A stretch of DNA of 50,753 nucleotides, taken from NCBI RefSeq assembly GCF_004348685.1, contig NZ_SMKO01000054.1, forward strand, positions 1 to 50,753, written 5' to 3'. Below, one piece after another: positions 25,254 to 34,818 of the stretch. The stretch is from Nonomuraea deserti. GTDB lineage: Bacteria; Actinomycetota; Actinomycetes; Streptosporangiales; Streptosporangiaceae. Numbering within the stretch: position 1 is the first letter of the stretch; every line of letters begins with the position of its first letter. The position numbers and the translations under genes are program-made. The notes beneath the pieces are model-generated. The model ran no database searches. It worked only from the letters and a program-made list of their open reading frames with translations, and was not told the origin of the DNA.

Positions 25254-27607
25254 TTGGTGCTCTCCTCGTGGGCTCGGCGCGGGTCGGTCGAAAGACGGAG
25301 CTTGGGTCGGCTGGGCGTGGAGGTTTCGGGACGGGAGAAGGCAGCGCGCGAGGCTGCTCGTACCGCTTCCTGGCGGCCGGGGACGAGGTCGGGGAGAGGG
25401 CGGGTGCGGAAGGTAAAAGCCGGAGATTGGCCGCCCTTGCCGGTCATGACGCGTCCGGCGGCTTGGTACGCGCCGAGGTGGGACAGGTCGTGCGCACCGA
25501 GTACGGGGCCCACGTGGCGGGCGAGCTCGTGAGCGTCCTCCGGAGAGGCGGTGAAGTAGACCTTGTTGCGGGCGTCGGCGGAAACGGCTTCGCGCAGGTC
25601 TTTGGGGAGCTGGGACAGGTGTTGGTGGGCGAGGGCGAGGGAGAAGCGGTAGGCACGCGCCTCGGCCAGGAGGTCGCTGACGGCGATGGGCATGTTGAGA
25701 AAGTTCTGGGCCTCGTCGATGTAGGCGGCGGCGTCCCGGCGCTCGTGCTCGGGGAGGCGTACACGAGGGGTGATGGCCTGCCAGGTGTGCGCGAGGAGGA
25801 CGGAGCCGAAGAGGCGGGCGGCGTCTTCACCCAGCACGCCCTTGGGAAGCGGGCCAGGACCAGGCCGCCGGTGTCCAGGGTGTGAGCGAGGTCGAAGGTG
25901 GAGGTCCCGCCGGAGAGGGCGTCGCGGACGAACGGGCGGAGCAGGACGGCACGAAGCTTGTTCATGACAGGGCTGATCACGGCGGCGCGGGCAGCAGGAG
26001 ACAGCTCGTCGTAGGCGGTCCAGAAGCCTTGCAACAGCTCGTCCTGGAGCCAGCCGACGATCCGAGCGCGAAACGGGGTGTCGGTGAGGAGCTTGGGGAT
26101 CTCGGCGAGGGTGGCGCGGTGGCCGTGGGCGCGTACGAGGGTGAGGCAGGCCGAGCGCATGAGGTCGTCCAGGCGCGGGCCCCAGGACGAGGCGAAGCAG
26201 CGGTGGAAGATCGTGACAATCGAGTCGACGGCGAACGCCGGGTCAGGTCCGGCCAGGACGTTGAAGCAGGGTGGGCTGCCGGGTTCGGCCGGGTCGAACA
26301 GGACGGTCCGGCCGATGGCGCGTTCCGGGAGGCGGTCGAGGACGTCGTCGATGAGGTCGCCCTTGGGGTCGATGACGAGGGCGCCTCGGCCGGCGTGGGC
26401 GTCGGAGAGGATGAGGTTGGCCAGGAAGGTGGACTTGCCGACGCCGGTCTGGCCGAGGACGTGCAGGTGCTGGCGGGAGGAGGCCACGGTGACGCCCACA
26501 GGGCGCGGGTGGCCGGTCTCGGCGTCGCCCAGCACCCGGACGTCCGGCCCGTACGCGGGGACGTCGGGGGAGGGCGCGATGGGGCGGGCTCCGGCGCGGG
26601 AAATGCCAGGAGCCGCCTGGTCGTAGGGCAGGTGGGCGATCGCGGCGAGCTCGTTGACGGCCAGGAGATACCCGGTGTTCATGCGGCGGCTGGGCATGCG
26701 GCCGGGCAGGTCGAGGCCGCGTAGCCGGCGCAGATACTGATGGCCGGAGGCGAACAGCGCGAACGTGGCGGCGATCTCATGAGCTCGTCCACGAAGGCGG
26801 CCTCGGGTGTCGGGGCGATCACTGGTGATGGCGTAGGAGATCTGGACGGCGAAGCGCGACTGGCCCGCCTTGGCGAGGATGGCGCGGATCTCTTCGGCTC
26901 GTTCGGGGAACATCCTGGCCAGCTCGCCCGGCCTGGCAAGGCCCATGCCGCCGGGTGTGATCAGGTCGAACAGCTCGGAACGGAGACTGCCGGACGTGCC
27001 GTTGCGCAACGCGGAGGCGGCTCGGTGAGCGGCTGACAGCCGCCGCCCAGTCACCGGGCGGACCAGCACCTGGACGGCGGCATGCTCGCCTGGGCGCAAC
27101 CCCGACAGCGCGCCCAGGAGCGCACGCAGCGGGTCACCGCTGTGCGTCGTCGTGAGCGGGTAGTGGTCCGGGCGGGCCAAGGTCATCCGGCCCCGGGACG
27201 TCCTAGCTCCGCGCGGTGTGGGCGGTTCGGCCGGACGGGTGGTCACGGTCGCACCGGGCCAGGCCGACCGGATCGCCTTCGCGACCAGCCCGGGCGGGAC
27301 CAGGCCCGGTACCCAGAGCTGGACCCGGACGCTGGCGGAGTCGGCCACGTACTCCCAGGACAGGTGGGGCTGGCCGAACAGAGCACGCTTCCAGCGCGGT
27401 GCGGTCAGCCCCATGACCTGGGACCACCAGGCAGCCGCGCTGCCGGGCTCGACCTGCGGCGGGACGGCGATCTCGACCAGCCGAGCGTTCCGCGCGAAGC
27501 GGGCGTTGCGCCACCGCCACAGGACGGCTCGGGCCGCGACCCGCGAAGGCGACCACGCTTCCGATCACGGCTCCACCGAGGACCGGGTCGGGAAGAGACG
27601 GGATCAC
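25250..27607 (-). pseudogene. TraD/VirD4-like conjugation ATPase, frameshifted twice
   Basis: GTG 27607 overlaps the VirB4-like stop (GTGA). The N-terminal membrane segment (PDPVLGGAVIGSVVAFAG) shifts frame near 27540. The main part follows in another frame: ARLVEIAVPPQVEPG, WKRALFGQPHLSWEYVADSA, Walker A HVLGQTGVGKSTFLANLI, and ALVIDPKGDLIDDVL. At about 25845 a base is lost, and the last quarter (GEDAARLFGSVLLAHTWQAI, then AAYIDEAQNFLNMPIAVSDL as Walker B) is in a third phase, ending at 25250. HerA/VirD4-type ATPases recruit DNA and pump it into the channel. Two frameshifts make it inactive as read. It overlaps both neighbours, marking one operon. Confidence 0.85.
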
Positions 27608-29346
27608 GGCTGGTCGGCCTCCCACTCGGCCGGGTCGGTGGTGGCGAGCGAGTGTTCGTACGTGCTGGAGACGGCAGAGAAGGCCGCACGATCACCAGCG
27701 CCGCCACAGACCAGGCCTTCGCCCTGGCCGGCCGAAAGCAGGAAGAGCCGTTCACCTTCGGTGAGGTTGAACGCGTCGGCGATCTCGTCGATGGCCTGCG
27801 GGGCCTGACGCAAAAGGATCTGCGTGCCGGCGTTCGCGACGACGGCCTTACCGAGGTCTGAGCCGAGAAGGTCGGCGGCGTCCTGGGTGACGACGGCGAG
27901 GCCGGTCCAGTGCTTGCGGGCGGACTTGGCGAGCCGATACAGGAACCTCGCGCCCTCGTTCTCACGCATGAGCGTCCACGCCTCGTCGACCACGACCAGG
28001 CGGCGGCGCCGGTCGGCAGGGTTGGACACGCGACGCCAGATCGCGTCGAGCGCCAGAAGCATGCCGACCGGGCGGGTCTCCTCGGGCAGGTCCCGCAGGG
28101 AGAACACGATCAGGTGGCCGTCCGGGCGGGTGGTGGTCGGGCCGGAGAACAGACTGCGATACGAACCGGACACGTACGGGGCGAGCCGCGCGGCCAGCTG
28201 GGACGCCTCCGGCGCGTCCGTAGCCTCCAGCATCGTCGCCAGGTCGGCGAGCAGCGGCGCGGGACGTTTCCACGTACGTCGGTCGGAGGTGATGCCGTGG
28301 GCCGCGTAGGTGGCGATCACGGCCTTGTCCAGTACGGCCTTCGTCGCAGCATTGAGCGGTTCGCCGAGCATGGTCCCGACGAGGGTCTGAAGGAACATCG
28401 CGCGCCGGTCCAGCGCGTCGTCGCCTTCGACGGCGTCGGGCAGGTCGAAGGGGTTGAAGCACACGCCGGGCGCGCCGAGGCCGAGGATGGTTCCCCCGAC
28501 CGCCCCTGACAGACGGCGGTACTCGTCCTCGGGGTCGACGACGCACACCTCGACCTGGTGGAACAGCAGCCGTAGCACCTCAAGCTTGGTGAAGTACGAC
28601 TTGCCCGCTCCCGACCGAGCGATCGTCACGGAGTTGTAGTTGTCGTGCGCGAACCGGTCCCACAGCACGACGCCGGAGGAGTAGACGTTCAGTCCGTACA
28701 ACACCGGCGTCTCAGCGAGCCGAGGCCGCAGATCCGGTGACGCGAACGGGAACGCCGCCGCGAGCGCCGAAGTATCGAAGGTCCGGCGCGTTCTCAGCGC
28801 GTCGGCACCGAATGGCAGCGTGGTCGTCCACCCCTGCATCGCGCGGAACGTCGCCGGGTGCGCGTCGAGCAGAAGCGAGGCTGCCAGCGCCTTGACGTGC
28901 TGGACCTCGGCCTCCAGCTCATCGGAGTCCGCGGCGTGGATGGTGAGATAGAGGCCGACGCGGAAGAGACGGCCGTGGCCTCGGGCGAGGGAGGCGGCCA
29001 GCTCCGCGGCGTCGTCAGCTGCCGCTTCGGTCGCGAAGTCCGGCGCAAGGCCGCTCGTGGAGGCCGACTCCAGGCGGGCGAGCTGGCGGCGGAGCCGTTG
29101 AGCGGCGACCAGCGGGGGCACGGGCTCGATATGCAGGGACACGTCGAGGTGCCCTGGGTAGCCGGTCAGCGGTTCGAGCCAGCCCGCGCCCACCTCGCGC
29201 GGGTATCCGGCGATCGCGAACGATGCGCAGACTCCGTCGGGGAACTCGACCGAACGAGCATTGATCTTCAACGATGCGGGGCCGGGCAAGGCGGCGGCGG
29301 TCTTGGCGAGTTCCGCGGCGTGGTCGGAGAGTCGGGTGAACTTCAT
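27604..29346 (-). CDS. VirB4-like type IV secretion ATPase
   Basis: 580 residues, intact. The N-terminal half is the TraC/VirB4 scaffold (GWLEPLTGYPGHLDVSLHIE, RLFRVGLYLTIHAADSDELE). The C-terminal half is the motor: Walker A IARSGAGKSYFTKLEVLRLL (K249), the CVVDPEDEYRRL strand, and Walker B RRLVVVDEAWTLMRENEGAR (D454, E455), then LAVVTQDAADLL. VirB4 ATPases power pilus or channel assembly on the inner side of the membrane. Its ATG overlaps the PrgI-like stop and its stop overlaps the TraD-like start. It is the best preserved large gene of the conjugation module. Confidence 0.88.
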   Translation of the reverse strand: MKFTRLSDHAAELAKTAAALPGPASLKINARSVEFPDGVCASFAIAGYPREVGAGWLEPLTGYPGHLDVSLHIEPVPPLVAAQRLRRQLARLESASTSGLAPDFATEAAADDAAELAASLARGHGRLFRVGLYLTIHAADSDELEAEVQHVKALAASLLLDAHPATFRAMQGWTTTLPFGADALRTRRTFDTSALAAAFPFASPDLRPRLAETPVLYGLNVYSSGVVLWDRFAHDNYNSVTIARSGAGKSYFTKLEVLRLLFHQVEVCVVDPEDEYRRLSGAVGGTILGLGAPGVCFNPFDLPDAVEGDDALDRRAMFLQTLVGTMLGEPLNAATKAVLDKAVIATYAAHGITSDRRTWKRPAPLLADLATMLEATDAPEASQLAARLAPYVSGSYRSLFSGPTTTRPDGHLIVFSLRDLPEETRPVGMLLALDAIWRRVSNPADRRRRLVVVDEAWTLMRENEGARFLYRLAKSARKHWTGLAVVTQDAADLLGSDLGKAVVANAGTQILLRQAPQAIDEIADAFNLTEGERLFLLSAGQGEGLVCGGAGDRAAFSAVSSTYEHSLATTDPAEWEADQP

Positions 29347-30320
29347 CAGGCGTCTTCTCCACGTGAGATCGGCTCATCAGGGCGGGCGATCCCGACCGGT
29401 TCCGTGCGGCGCGGCGACAACGACCGCACCAGCAGCTCGCGAGCGTCGTCGGTGCCCATGACGGAGGCGTGGACGCCAAGCGCGAGCAGGGAGCGGACGG
29501 TCTCCTCTGCGCGACGAGCCACGATCGCCGCCGAGCTGTTCCGGTGTGCGGCTCGCCGAGGCCCGCGCTTCCACGTTGGCGGCTGCTCGCTGTCCTGATG
29601 ACGGACCACGATGAGGACGTCGCGGGTCAGCAGATCCCGGGTGGCGCTGAGTTCGGTGAGGAAGTCGGCGTGCTGGTGTGCCGCCTGCTCGAGTGCTGGA
29701 TCGGCCAGGTGCTCGGCGGTGTGGCTGATCCGGTCGGCGAGGTCGGACAGGTCGACCGGGCGAGCTTGCAGGAGGATCTGTACGGGTGCGTCGAGGGAGT
29801 TCAGCCACCCGGCGAACACCCCCACCAAGGCCGCTTGCTCTTCGCCGGTCCGCAGTCCGAACGCCACGGTCCCGGCTCGGACGACTGCCGCGGTTCCGCC
29901 TTCGGCCAGCTCCATGACGCCGTCCTCACGGATCGCCCGGACCGGAAGCCGCAGGCGCCCGGGGAGCCGCCCTCGTACTAGGCACCAGGCCGGCGGCTCA
30001 GGCACTCCCTCCTCAGCCGTGACGAGCCTGCGATCCCGGCGCAGCCACGCGAGGGCGTGAAGGGCGAGCCGGTCGAGACCGAGCCCGTCGCGTCTGCCGA
30101 GTGCCAGCGCGCATCCGCAGGCGATCACCGGTACGACGATCGCGGCGAGCACCGGGATCGGCAGCCGGTCACCGGCCATGAGGTAGACCCACGTGGCCAG
30201 CAGCCCTGTCCCCGCCAGGATCGCGACTTGCCGGATGGTCAGCTTCGCGAGGATCTTGTCCGGCATCGCCACGTCGGCCGGGATCGTCGCGACCAGCCGT
30301 TCGTTACTTGCGTGTCGCAC
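29346..30320 (-). CDS. PrgI-like/SCO6880-type membrane protein of the conjugation module
   Basis: 324 residues from GTG 30320, with GAAAGG 9 bases upstream; the frame is open to 30464, but the extra part is arginine-rich out-of-family sequence. Near the N-terminus is the PrgI pattern: ATIPADVAMPDKILAKLTIR, then two membrane helices (QVAILAGTGLLATWVYLMAG and IPVLAAIVVPVIACGCALAL). A cytoplasmic domain follows (residues 90-324). In Gram-positive conjugation systems PrgI-like proteins sit next to VirB4 and form part of the membrane platform. Its stop overlaps the VirB4-like ATG, and its start overlaps the proline/glycine-rich tail of the TrbL-like frame. Confidence 0.8.
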   Translation of the reverse strand: MRHASNERLVATIPADVAMPDKILAKLTIRQVAILAGTGLLATWVYLMAGDRLPIPVLAAIVVPVIACGCALALGRRDGLGLDRLALHALAWLRRDRRLVTAEEGVPEPPAWCLVRGRLPGRLRLPVRAIREDGVMELAEGGTAAVVRAGTVAFGLRTGEEQAALVGVFAGWLNSLDAPVQILLQARPVDLSDLADRISHTAEHLADPALEQAAHQHADFLTELSATRDLLTRDVLIVVRHQDSEQPPTWKRGPRRAAHRNSSAAIVARRAEETVRSLLALGVHASVMGTDDARELLVRSLSPRRTEPVGIARPDEPISRGEDA

Positions 30321-31903
30321 GGCGATCTGCCTTTCTGCGAGGACGAGGCATGTCGAGCCGCACCGTGACCTGCGACTGACCGCGTTGCGCGCGGCGTGCA
30401 GCGGACGCTTGCGGCAGGCGTGTGGCGTTCGGTTGCTGGTCGCTGCGGACAGGCGGTCGGCCACGACGGCCCGGCTGCGGGCGGGGATGGGTTACCGGGC
30501 CTGGCTGCTTTCTGACGGGGCTGTCCGGCGTGTCAGGACGCGTTGGGTGGTCATGACGGGACAGGCGATTCGTACGTCCCACACGGGCGTTTCCGTTGCC
30601 GCCGCAGCCCGTGGTGGGCCGCCGGGACGGACGGGGACGGCGCTGGATCCCGCCGCTCGGCCCGCCCGAGCCCGGATTCCGCCCACCAGGGCCACCACCG
30701 CCAGGACCACCGCCGTAGGGCGGACCACCGCCGGGAGGACCGCCACTGGGCGGACCATTGGGCCCGTTGCCGGCGGGCGGGTTCGGAGGCCCGGAACGCG
30801 GGTACCGCGCGTGACGCACCGGCGCGCTTTCCGAGCAGGAAGTTCAGCCCGCGATAGATGATCAGGGACTGCACCAGGCGCGAAAGCGTCCGGGGCCGGT
30901 TGGCCTGCCAGATCGTCCTTGCGACCCATCCAGGGATCTTGAACAGTACGAACAGCAGGCACACGGCCATGAGCAGGTCGGCCAGGTCCGCCGTGGTGGG
31001 CACCCAGAACGCGGCGGCGTCCTCGGCCGGGTTGTCGGAGAAGATGAGCTTCAGCGCCGTGACGAGCACGAGCGACTGGCATATCTGGATCGTCAGCAGC
31101 CCGATGAACGACCGCCACCACAGCCGGGCCAGCCCGTCCGTCATCGGCAGCGCGTGAAAGATCAACGCCAGAGGCGCTGCCGCGATCACGACCATGGTGA
31201 GCGCGATCCGTACGAGATAGGTGAATACGACCCCGACCGCCAGGACGACCGCGACCAGTGCCACCAGCGCGAAGAACACGCCGTGAGTGGCGATCCCCGC
31301 CAGGATCGTCGTCTTGATGGCGTTGAACACCGACTCCGGATCGATCCGGTCAGCACCATCAGCCAGGAACGCGTGGCTCAGCCCGTTCACCAGGGTGATC
31401 GCGTACCCGATCGCGACCAGGCTCAGGTTCGCGGCGAGAAACGCCCACACCAGCCGGGGCAGCAGTTCGCGCGCCGAACTCTCACCCGGGAGCGCCTGCC
31501 CGACCATGAGCATCACTCCCGCGGCTGTCACCAGCAGCACGAAGCAGGTGTTCGCGATGGTCCGGGAGACCTCCCACAGCTGCTTGGCCCGGGCCATCGC
31601 CGGGGAGTCCAGCTCTGGCGTCGCCAGCACGGTCGACCCGAGCATCTCGAACACCGGCTTGGAGGCCGTCTCCACGAGATGCGTGAACCACTCGTTGACC
31701 GCCTGGCGGGCCTCGCAGGCCACGCTGATGAACCCGCAGTCCTGCGCCGGCGCCACAGCCGAAGTCGAGGGCGTCGCGGTCGGCGTCGGCGTGGCTGTCG
31801 GAGAGGCGGCGAGCGCGCGTCCGCTGATCAGCGCCAGGGCGAGCGCGGCACCGAGCACCAGGAGGACGAGCAGCCCGACCGCCCTTCGGCGAGTACCGGT
31901 CAC
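30304..31903 (-). pseudogene. TrbL/VirB6-like channel protein, probably frameshifted near its C-terminus
   Basis: The frame opens at GTG 31903 with a signal peptide (AVGLLVLLVLGAALALALIS), a Thr/Pro linker and a CGFISVACEARQAVNEWFTH segment. Multiple membrane helices follow (TCFVLLVTAAGVMLMVG, HGVFFALVALVAVVLAVGVV, LADLLMAVCLLFVLFKIPGW). After NFLLGKRAG (about 30815) the same frame turns into Arg/Trp-rich nonsense ending at 30551. Another frame continues with a PPNPPAGNGPNGPPSGGPPG repeat that ends at 30304 and overlaps the PrgI-like start by 17 bp, as expected in this operon. I therefore infer one frameshift. TrbL proteins line the inner-membrane part of the conjugation channel. Confidence 0.75.
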
Positions 31904-31904
31904 G

Positions 31905-32294
31905 TCAGGCCCCCACGATCCGCTGCAGGATCTCCACCAGGACCGGCGCGAGCACCGCCACCCCGTAGCCGAGCGCTCCGTACCGCAGCGTCTTCTTGGC
32001 GGCCTCGACTTCTCCGGGGTCGCCGCCGGCCAGGATGTAGCGGACTCCGCCGATGGTGAAGAACAGCGTGGCCAGCCCGACGAGCAGCCCGACCACCACG
32101 TTGCGCAGGTTGGTGATGACCTGGTCGAGCGAGTCGGAGGCCAGCGCGGTCATGGCCTCGGCGACCCCCGGCACGGTCAGCGCGGCGACAGTGCAGCCGC
32201 CGGTCCACACCAGCGACGCGACACCACGCCGCACCAAGCTCACCTTCGCCGGAACCCGGATAACGAACAACGGACAAGGCCGAGACGGCTTCAT
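31905..32294 (-). CDS. VirB2/TrbC-like pilin-type membrane protein
   Basis: 129 residues. After a basic head and a signal-like segment comes the two-helix hairpin of this class: LRNVVVGLLVGLATLFFTIG then GVRYILAGGDPGEVEAAKKT and LRYGALGYGVAVLAPVLVEI. The GGVRYILAGGDPGEVEAAKK loop is typical of the small actinobacterial proteins encoded before TrbL-like genes. It sits one base before the TrbL-like start. It probably builds a pilus-like or channel subunit. ATG 32294 is preceded by GGGGG at a suitable distance. Confidence 0.75.
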   Translation of the reverse strand: MKPSRPCPLFVIRVPAKVSLVRRGVASLVWTGGCTVAALTVPGVAEAMTALASDSLDQVITNLRNVVVGLLVGLATLFFTIGGVRYILAGGDPGEVEAAKKTLRYGALGYGVAVLAPVLVEILQRIVGA

Positions 32295-32478
32295 GACATG
32301 GCCCCCAAGGACGAGAGGTCTTGACCTGGCGGCCAGCCGTGATCACAGGCCCGGAACGGTCCGGGATGGGTGTCCTCCTTCGAAGGACGAGGGACGATGG
32401 ACTCGATGGGAACGGGCAACCGCCCCCCAGAACTCCGCCCCGAGCCTTGATCACGGCTGACGTAGATGAACCACCGAT

Positions 32479-33258
32479 TCAGCAGGCGAGATTGGAGGCC
32501 GGCCCGTCACCGCTGACCGAGACTTGACCCTCCTCGATCGCCCGCGCCAGCCGCACCTCCGCCGTTCGCCGGCGCTTGTACAGCCGATCCGCCGGCACCC
32601 CGAGCCGCCCCGCGTACGCCCGCAGCGCCTGCCCCTCCAAGCGCGTCGCGTTGATCAGCTTTGCTTCGTCCGGGGTGATGACATGGCATCGGACGGCCTC
32701 GGCGAGCACCATGAACGGCTCGCTGTCCAGGGCCGTCTGCTCGGGTATGTCGGCGCAGATCTCGATGGAGGCGAGCTCACGCGCTCGAACCTCAAGCGCG
32801 CCCTTCTTCGCCCACAGCAGCAGGCGAGGCAGGATGTTCGGCAGGTCGAGGTCGATCCGGCGGAGCTGCGCGACGAAGCTCGTCACCATCTCCGAGACGA
32901 TGTCCTCTGCCACGTGTGCCGAGCAGCTCTGCGTGCACCGCGTGGCCAGGTTCTTCAGTCCCGGCATAGCCACCCCCACGCACCCGATCACCCAGGCGGG
33001 GCCGTCGCACCGCGAGCGCCGCACGAGATGCGCCCAGACAGTGTCCTTCAGATCGTCGTCCGCCTGCGGCGAGAGCAGCAGCGCCTTGACCTCACAAAGA
33101 TCGATCGGACGCGGGGGCGCCCCATGCCCGATGGAGCGGCCATCTATCGAGAGCGGGTTTGGACCGAGGATCAAGAGTTGAAAGGCCCTGTCCGCTGCGT
33201 TCAGAGCATTCCGGTGGAAGGTCTTCGATTCTGTGCTGTCTTGTAGGTCGATGGCCAT
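32479..33258 (-). CDS. Sigma-factor-like regulator at the head of the conjugation operon
   Basis: 259 residues from ATG 33258, with GGGGGA 4 bases upstream. The middle (SCSAHVAEDIVSEMVTSFVA, then QLRRIDLDLPNILPRLLLWA) resembles sigma region 2. The C-terminus (TPDEAKLINATRLEGQALRA, then YAGRLGVPADRLYKRRRTAE and VRLARAIEEG) resembles the region 4 helix-turn-helix. A cysteine pair lies between (RCTQSCSAHV). This fits sigma-like activators of integrative elements, although a DNA-binding regulator unrelated to sigma cannot be excluded. It is first in the minus-strand run leading to the conjugation genes, 184 bp upstream of the VirB2-like gene. A perfect 11-bp dyad (CCACC-A-GGTGG, 33304-33314) lies 46 bp upstream of its start. 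Confidence 0.55.
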   Translation of the reverse strand: MAIDLQDSTESKTFHRNALNAADRAFQLLILGPNPLSIDGRSIGHGAPPRPIDLCEVKALLLSPQADDDLKDTVWAHLVRRSRCDGPAWVIGCVGVAMPGLKNLATRCTQSCSAHVAEDIVSEMVTSFVAQLRRIDLDLPNILPRLLLWAKKGALEVRARELASIEICADIPEQTALDSEPFMVLAEAVRCHVITPDEAKLINATRLEGQALRAYAGRLGVPADRLYKRRRTAEVRLARAIEEGQVSVSGDGPASNLAC

Positions 33259-33534
33259 GGTGTCCCCCGTAGGTCGGGTCGGATCGGTCGATCCAGGTCT
33301 CGACCACCAGGTGGGAAGAACTTCGAGCACCAAGGGCGGCAGCGCGGACACCATCAACCGCCGCGGAGGCTCCCATTGGGCCTTTGAACAGGGGGCAATG
33401 AGCGGGCCCCGAAGCCATGCCCAAGATCCCGACAAGCTGGCCAAACCGTACCCTGACCTGCTGCTGTACGTCTCACTGCGTAGGCTGGCAAAGCTCCCCA
33501 AGCAGCCGCGCGCGGTGCGACGTGATCCAGACGG

Positions 33535-33717
33535 GGTTGCGTCCAACCGGCAGGCGTACTACCTGTGCAGCCCGCCCCAGTACGCCATCCTTAACGAGCG
33601 CGACCATCCCAAGGTCGTTCGCCTTCGGGAGGCGGGGACTTGGATGAGGTCGATGGCTGGCTGGGGACCGCGTTCGGGCCGGACAGGCTGGGGCACACGA
33701 TTGCGGCGATTGACTGA
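33535..33717 (+). pseudogene. Fragment of a second serine recombinase
   Basis: NRQAYYLCSPPQYAILNERD then HPKVVRLREAG match the zinc-ribbon region of the recombinase at 38304 (NRQAYYRCRFPAQYAITNDL...). After a frameshift near 33640 another frame continues with DEVDGWLGTAFGPDRLGHTI to TGA 33717. Neither the catalytic domain nor the C-terminus is present. It is debris of another element carrying a related recombinase, lying between the conjugation operon and the nuclease/DUF6461 cargo. Confidence 0.75.
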
Positions 33718-33723
33718 CCGACG

Positions 33724-34341
33724 TTACGAACTGGAGGGTTGATTCCGGACGAAGTAGCGTCGGTGAATGGTGGTGTTGAACCAGTTGACGTCCAGCCGGT
33801 GCTCCGCCAACGTGAACGCGAGTTCCAGGAAGGCCCCCTGCCGTTCGTCATAAGGATGCGGCGGGAACAGCGGCAGGTCCCCCAGGCGGTCGTCGAGACC
33901 GTGAGGATCCTCACCTCCGGCGAATCGAAGGCCGCCGCTGTCGACCACGGTCAGGACCCGACCGTCGACCGCCCGCCGGAGGCTGAGCCGCGTGTTCAGG
34001 TCGGCGAACAGGTTGAGGACCTCGACCCCATCGGCTGAAATCTGCTCGATCTTCACCTTGCCATGCCAGCCCAGAGGCTCCATCACGACGACGCGGTCAC
34101 CCGCGCGTCCGCATACGATCACGTGCGGCGCGTTGTGGCCAGGGTATGACGGCAGCTCGCCTCTCGCCTCGGCAATGGTGCACTCACGGACGTCGTCCAG
34201 GGTCGCGCCGAACCGCCGCGCGACCTCGTCCGGATCGGCGAGTTCGACCCAGGTGAGGCAGCAGTACTCGGCCAGACCTTCCCCTGCGAACAGGCGGTAG
34301 TTCTCGCCGAATCGCCCGCCGCCCGAAATCCCTGGCCGCAT
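33724..34341 (-). CDS. DUF6461-like protein, candidate immunity protein 1
   Basis: 205 residues from ATG 34341 with GAAGGAAG upstream. The pattern (EYCCLTWVELADPDEVARRF, GDRVVVMEPLGWHGKVKIEQ, NLFADLNTRLSLRRAVDGRV, and the C-terminal QGAFLELAFTLAEHRLDVNW) fits the DUF6461 group: soluble proteins of about 200 residues with a conserved late helix containing A(F/L)xLAExx. It lies 65 bp downstream of a broken NucA/NucB nuclease module (34407-34708) on the same strand. The protein at 34819-35415 shares its layout and also follows a NucA/NucB nuclease. I infer that both neutralise the nuclease next to them. Confidence 0.6.
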   Translation of the reverse strand: MRPGISGGGRFGENYRLFAGEGLAEYCCLTWVELADPDEVARRFGATLDDVRECTIAEARGELPSYPGHNAPHVIVCGRAGDRVVVMEPLGWHGKVKIEQISADGVEVLNLFADLNTRLSLRRAVDGRVLTVVDSGGLRFAGGEDPHGLDDRLGDLPLFPPHPYDERQGAFLELAFTLAEHRLDVNWFNTTIHRRYFVRNQPSSS

Positions 34342-34406
34342 GTGCTTCCTTCCCAGCTGCAGATCGTCCTGTTCGCCCACCACCGGGGCCGTAGGCGAAC
34401 AGGACG

Positions 34407-34708
34407 TTACCAGCGTCTATTGCGCGGGTGGACTGCCCGACTAATTCGGACCCAGAACGGGTCATTGTGTAGGATCCGGCAGTACGCCAGGAGAGCGAAA
34501 GGAGCTTACCTGCCGTTTCGTTCTCCGTGTCGTTGACGTAGACGGCGGAGTAATCCCACCTAGTTGACGCGGTCCCTTCCAGCGTGGCGTTGAAAGGGAA
34601 TTCGTCACAATGCTTCTTGGCCGCGGTCTTGGTGGGCTGCACGGCCGGAGTGGCGCACGTAAGGTCTTTCAGCGTGACGTTATCCTCCCAGAAGGAGTCA
34701 GTCTTCAC
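34407..34708 (-). pseudogene. Orphan NucA/NucB-type nuclease module, frameshifted
   Basis: The frame from GTG 34708 encodes KKHCDEFPFNATLEGT, a segment shared with the larger nuclease at 35505 (YECDEFPFQSTMQGT), then VYVNDTENETAGKLLS. After a frameshift near 34483 it continues with LLAYCRILHNDPFWVRISRA to TAA at 34407-34409. DE(F/Y)PF, the downstream acidic residue-xxG and RIL...DPFWV are the NucA/NucB DNase landmarks. There is no signal peptide or N-terminal delivery part, so it is an orphan toxin module, now damaged. Its downstream DUF6461-like gene is still intact. Confidence 0.7.
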
Positions 34709-34818
34709 ATAGCGATGCAGCGCCTGAGCTTGCGGCAGCGGCCATCCCTACGCTGACATCGCGGCCATCGTGAAACTCGATCGAAGCGAACTTATGCTCT
34801 TTGATCCGGGAGACGAGC

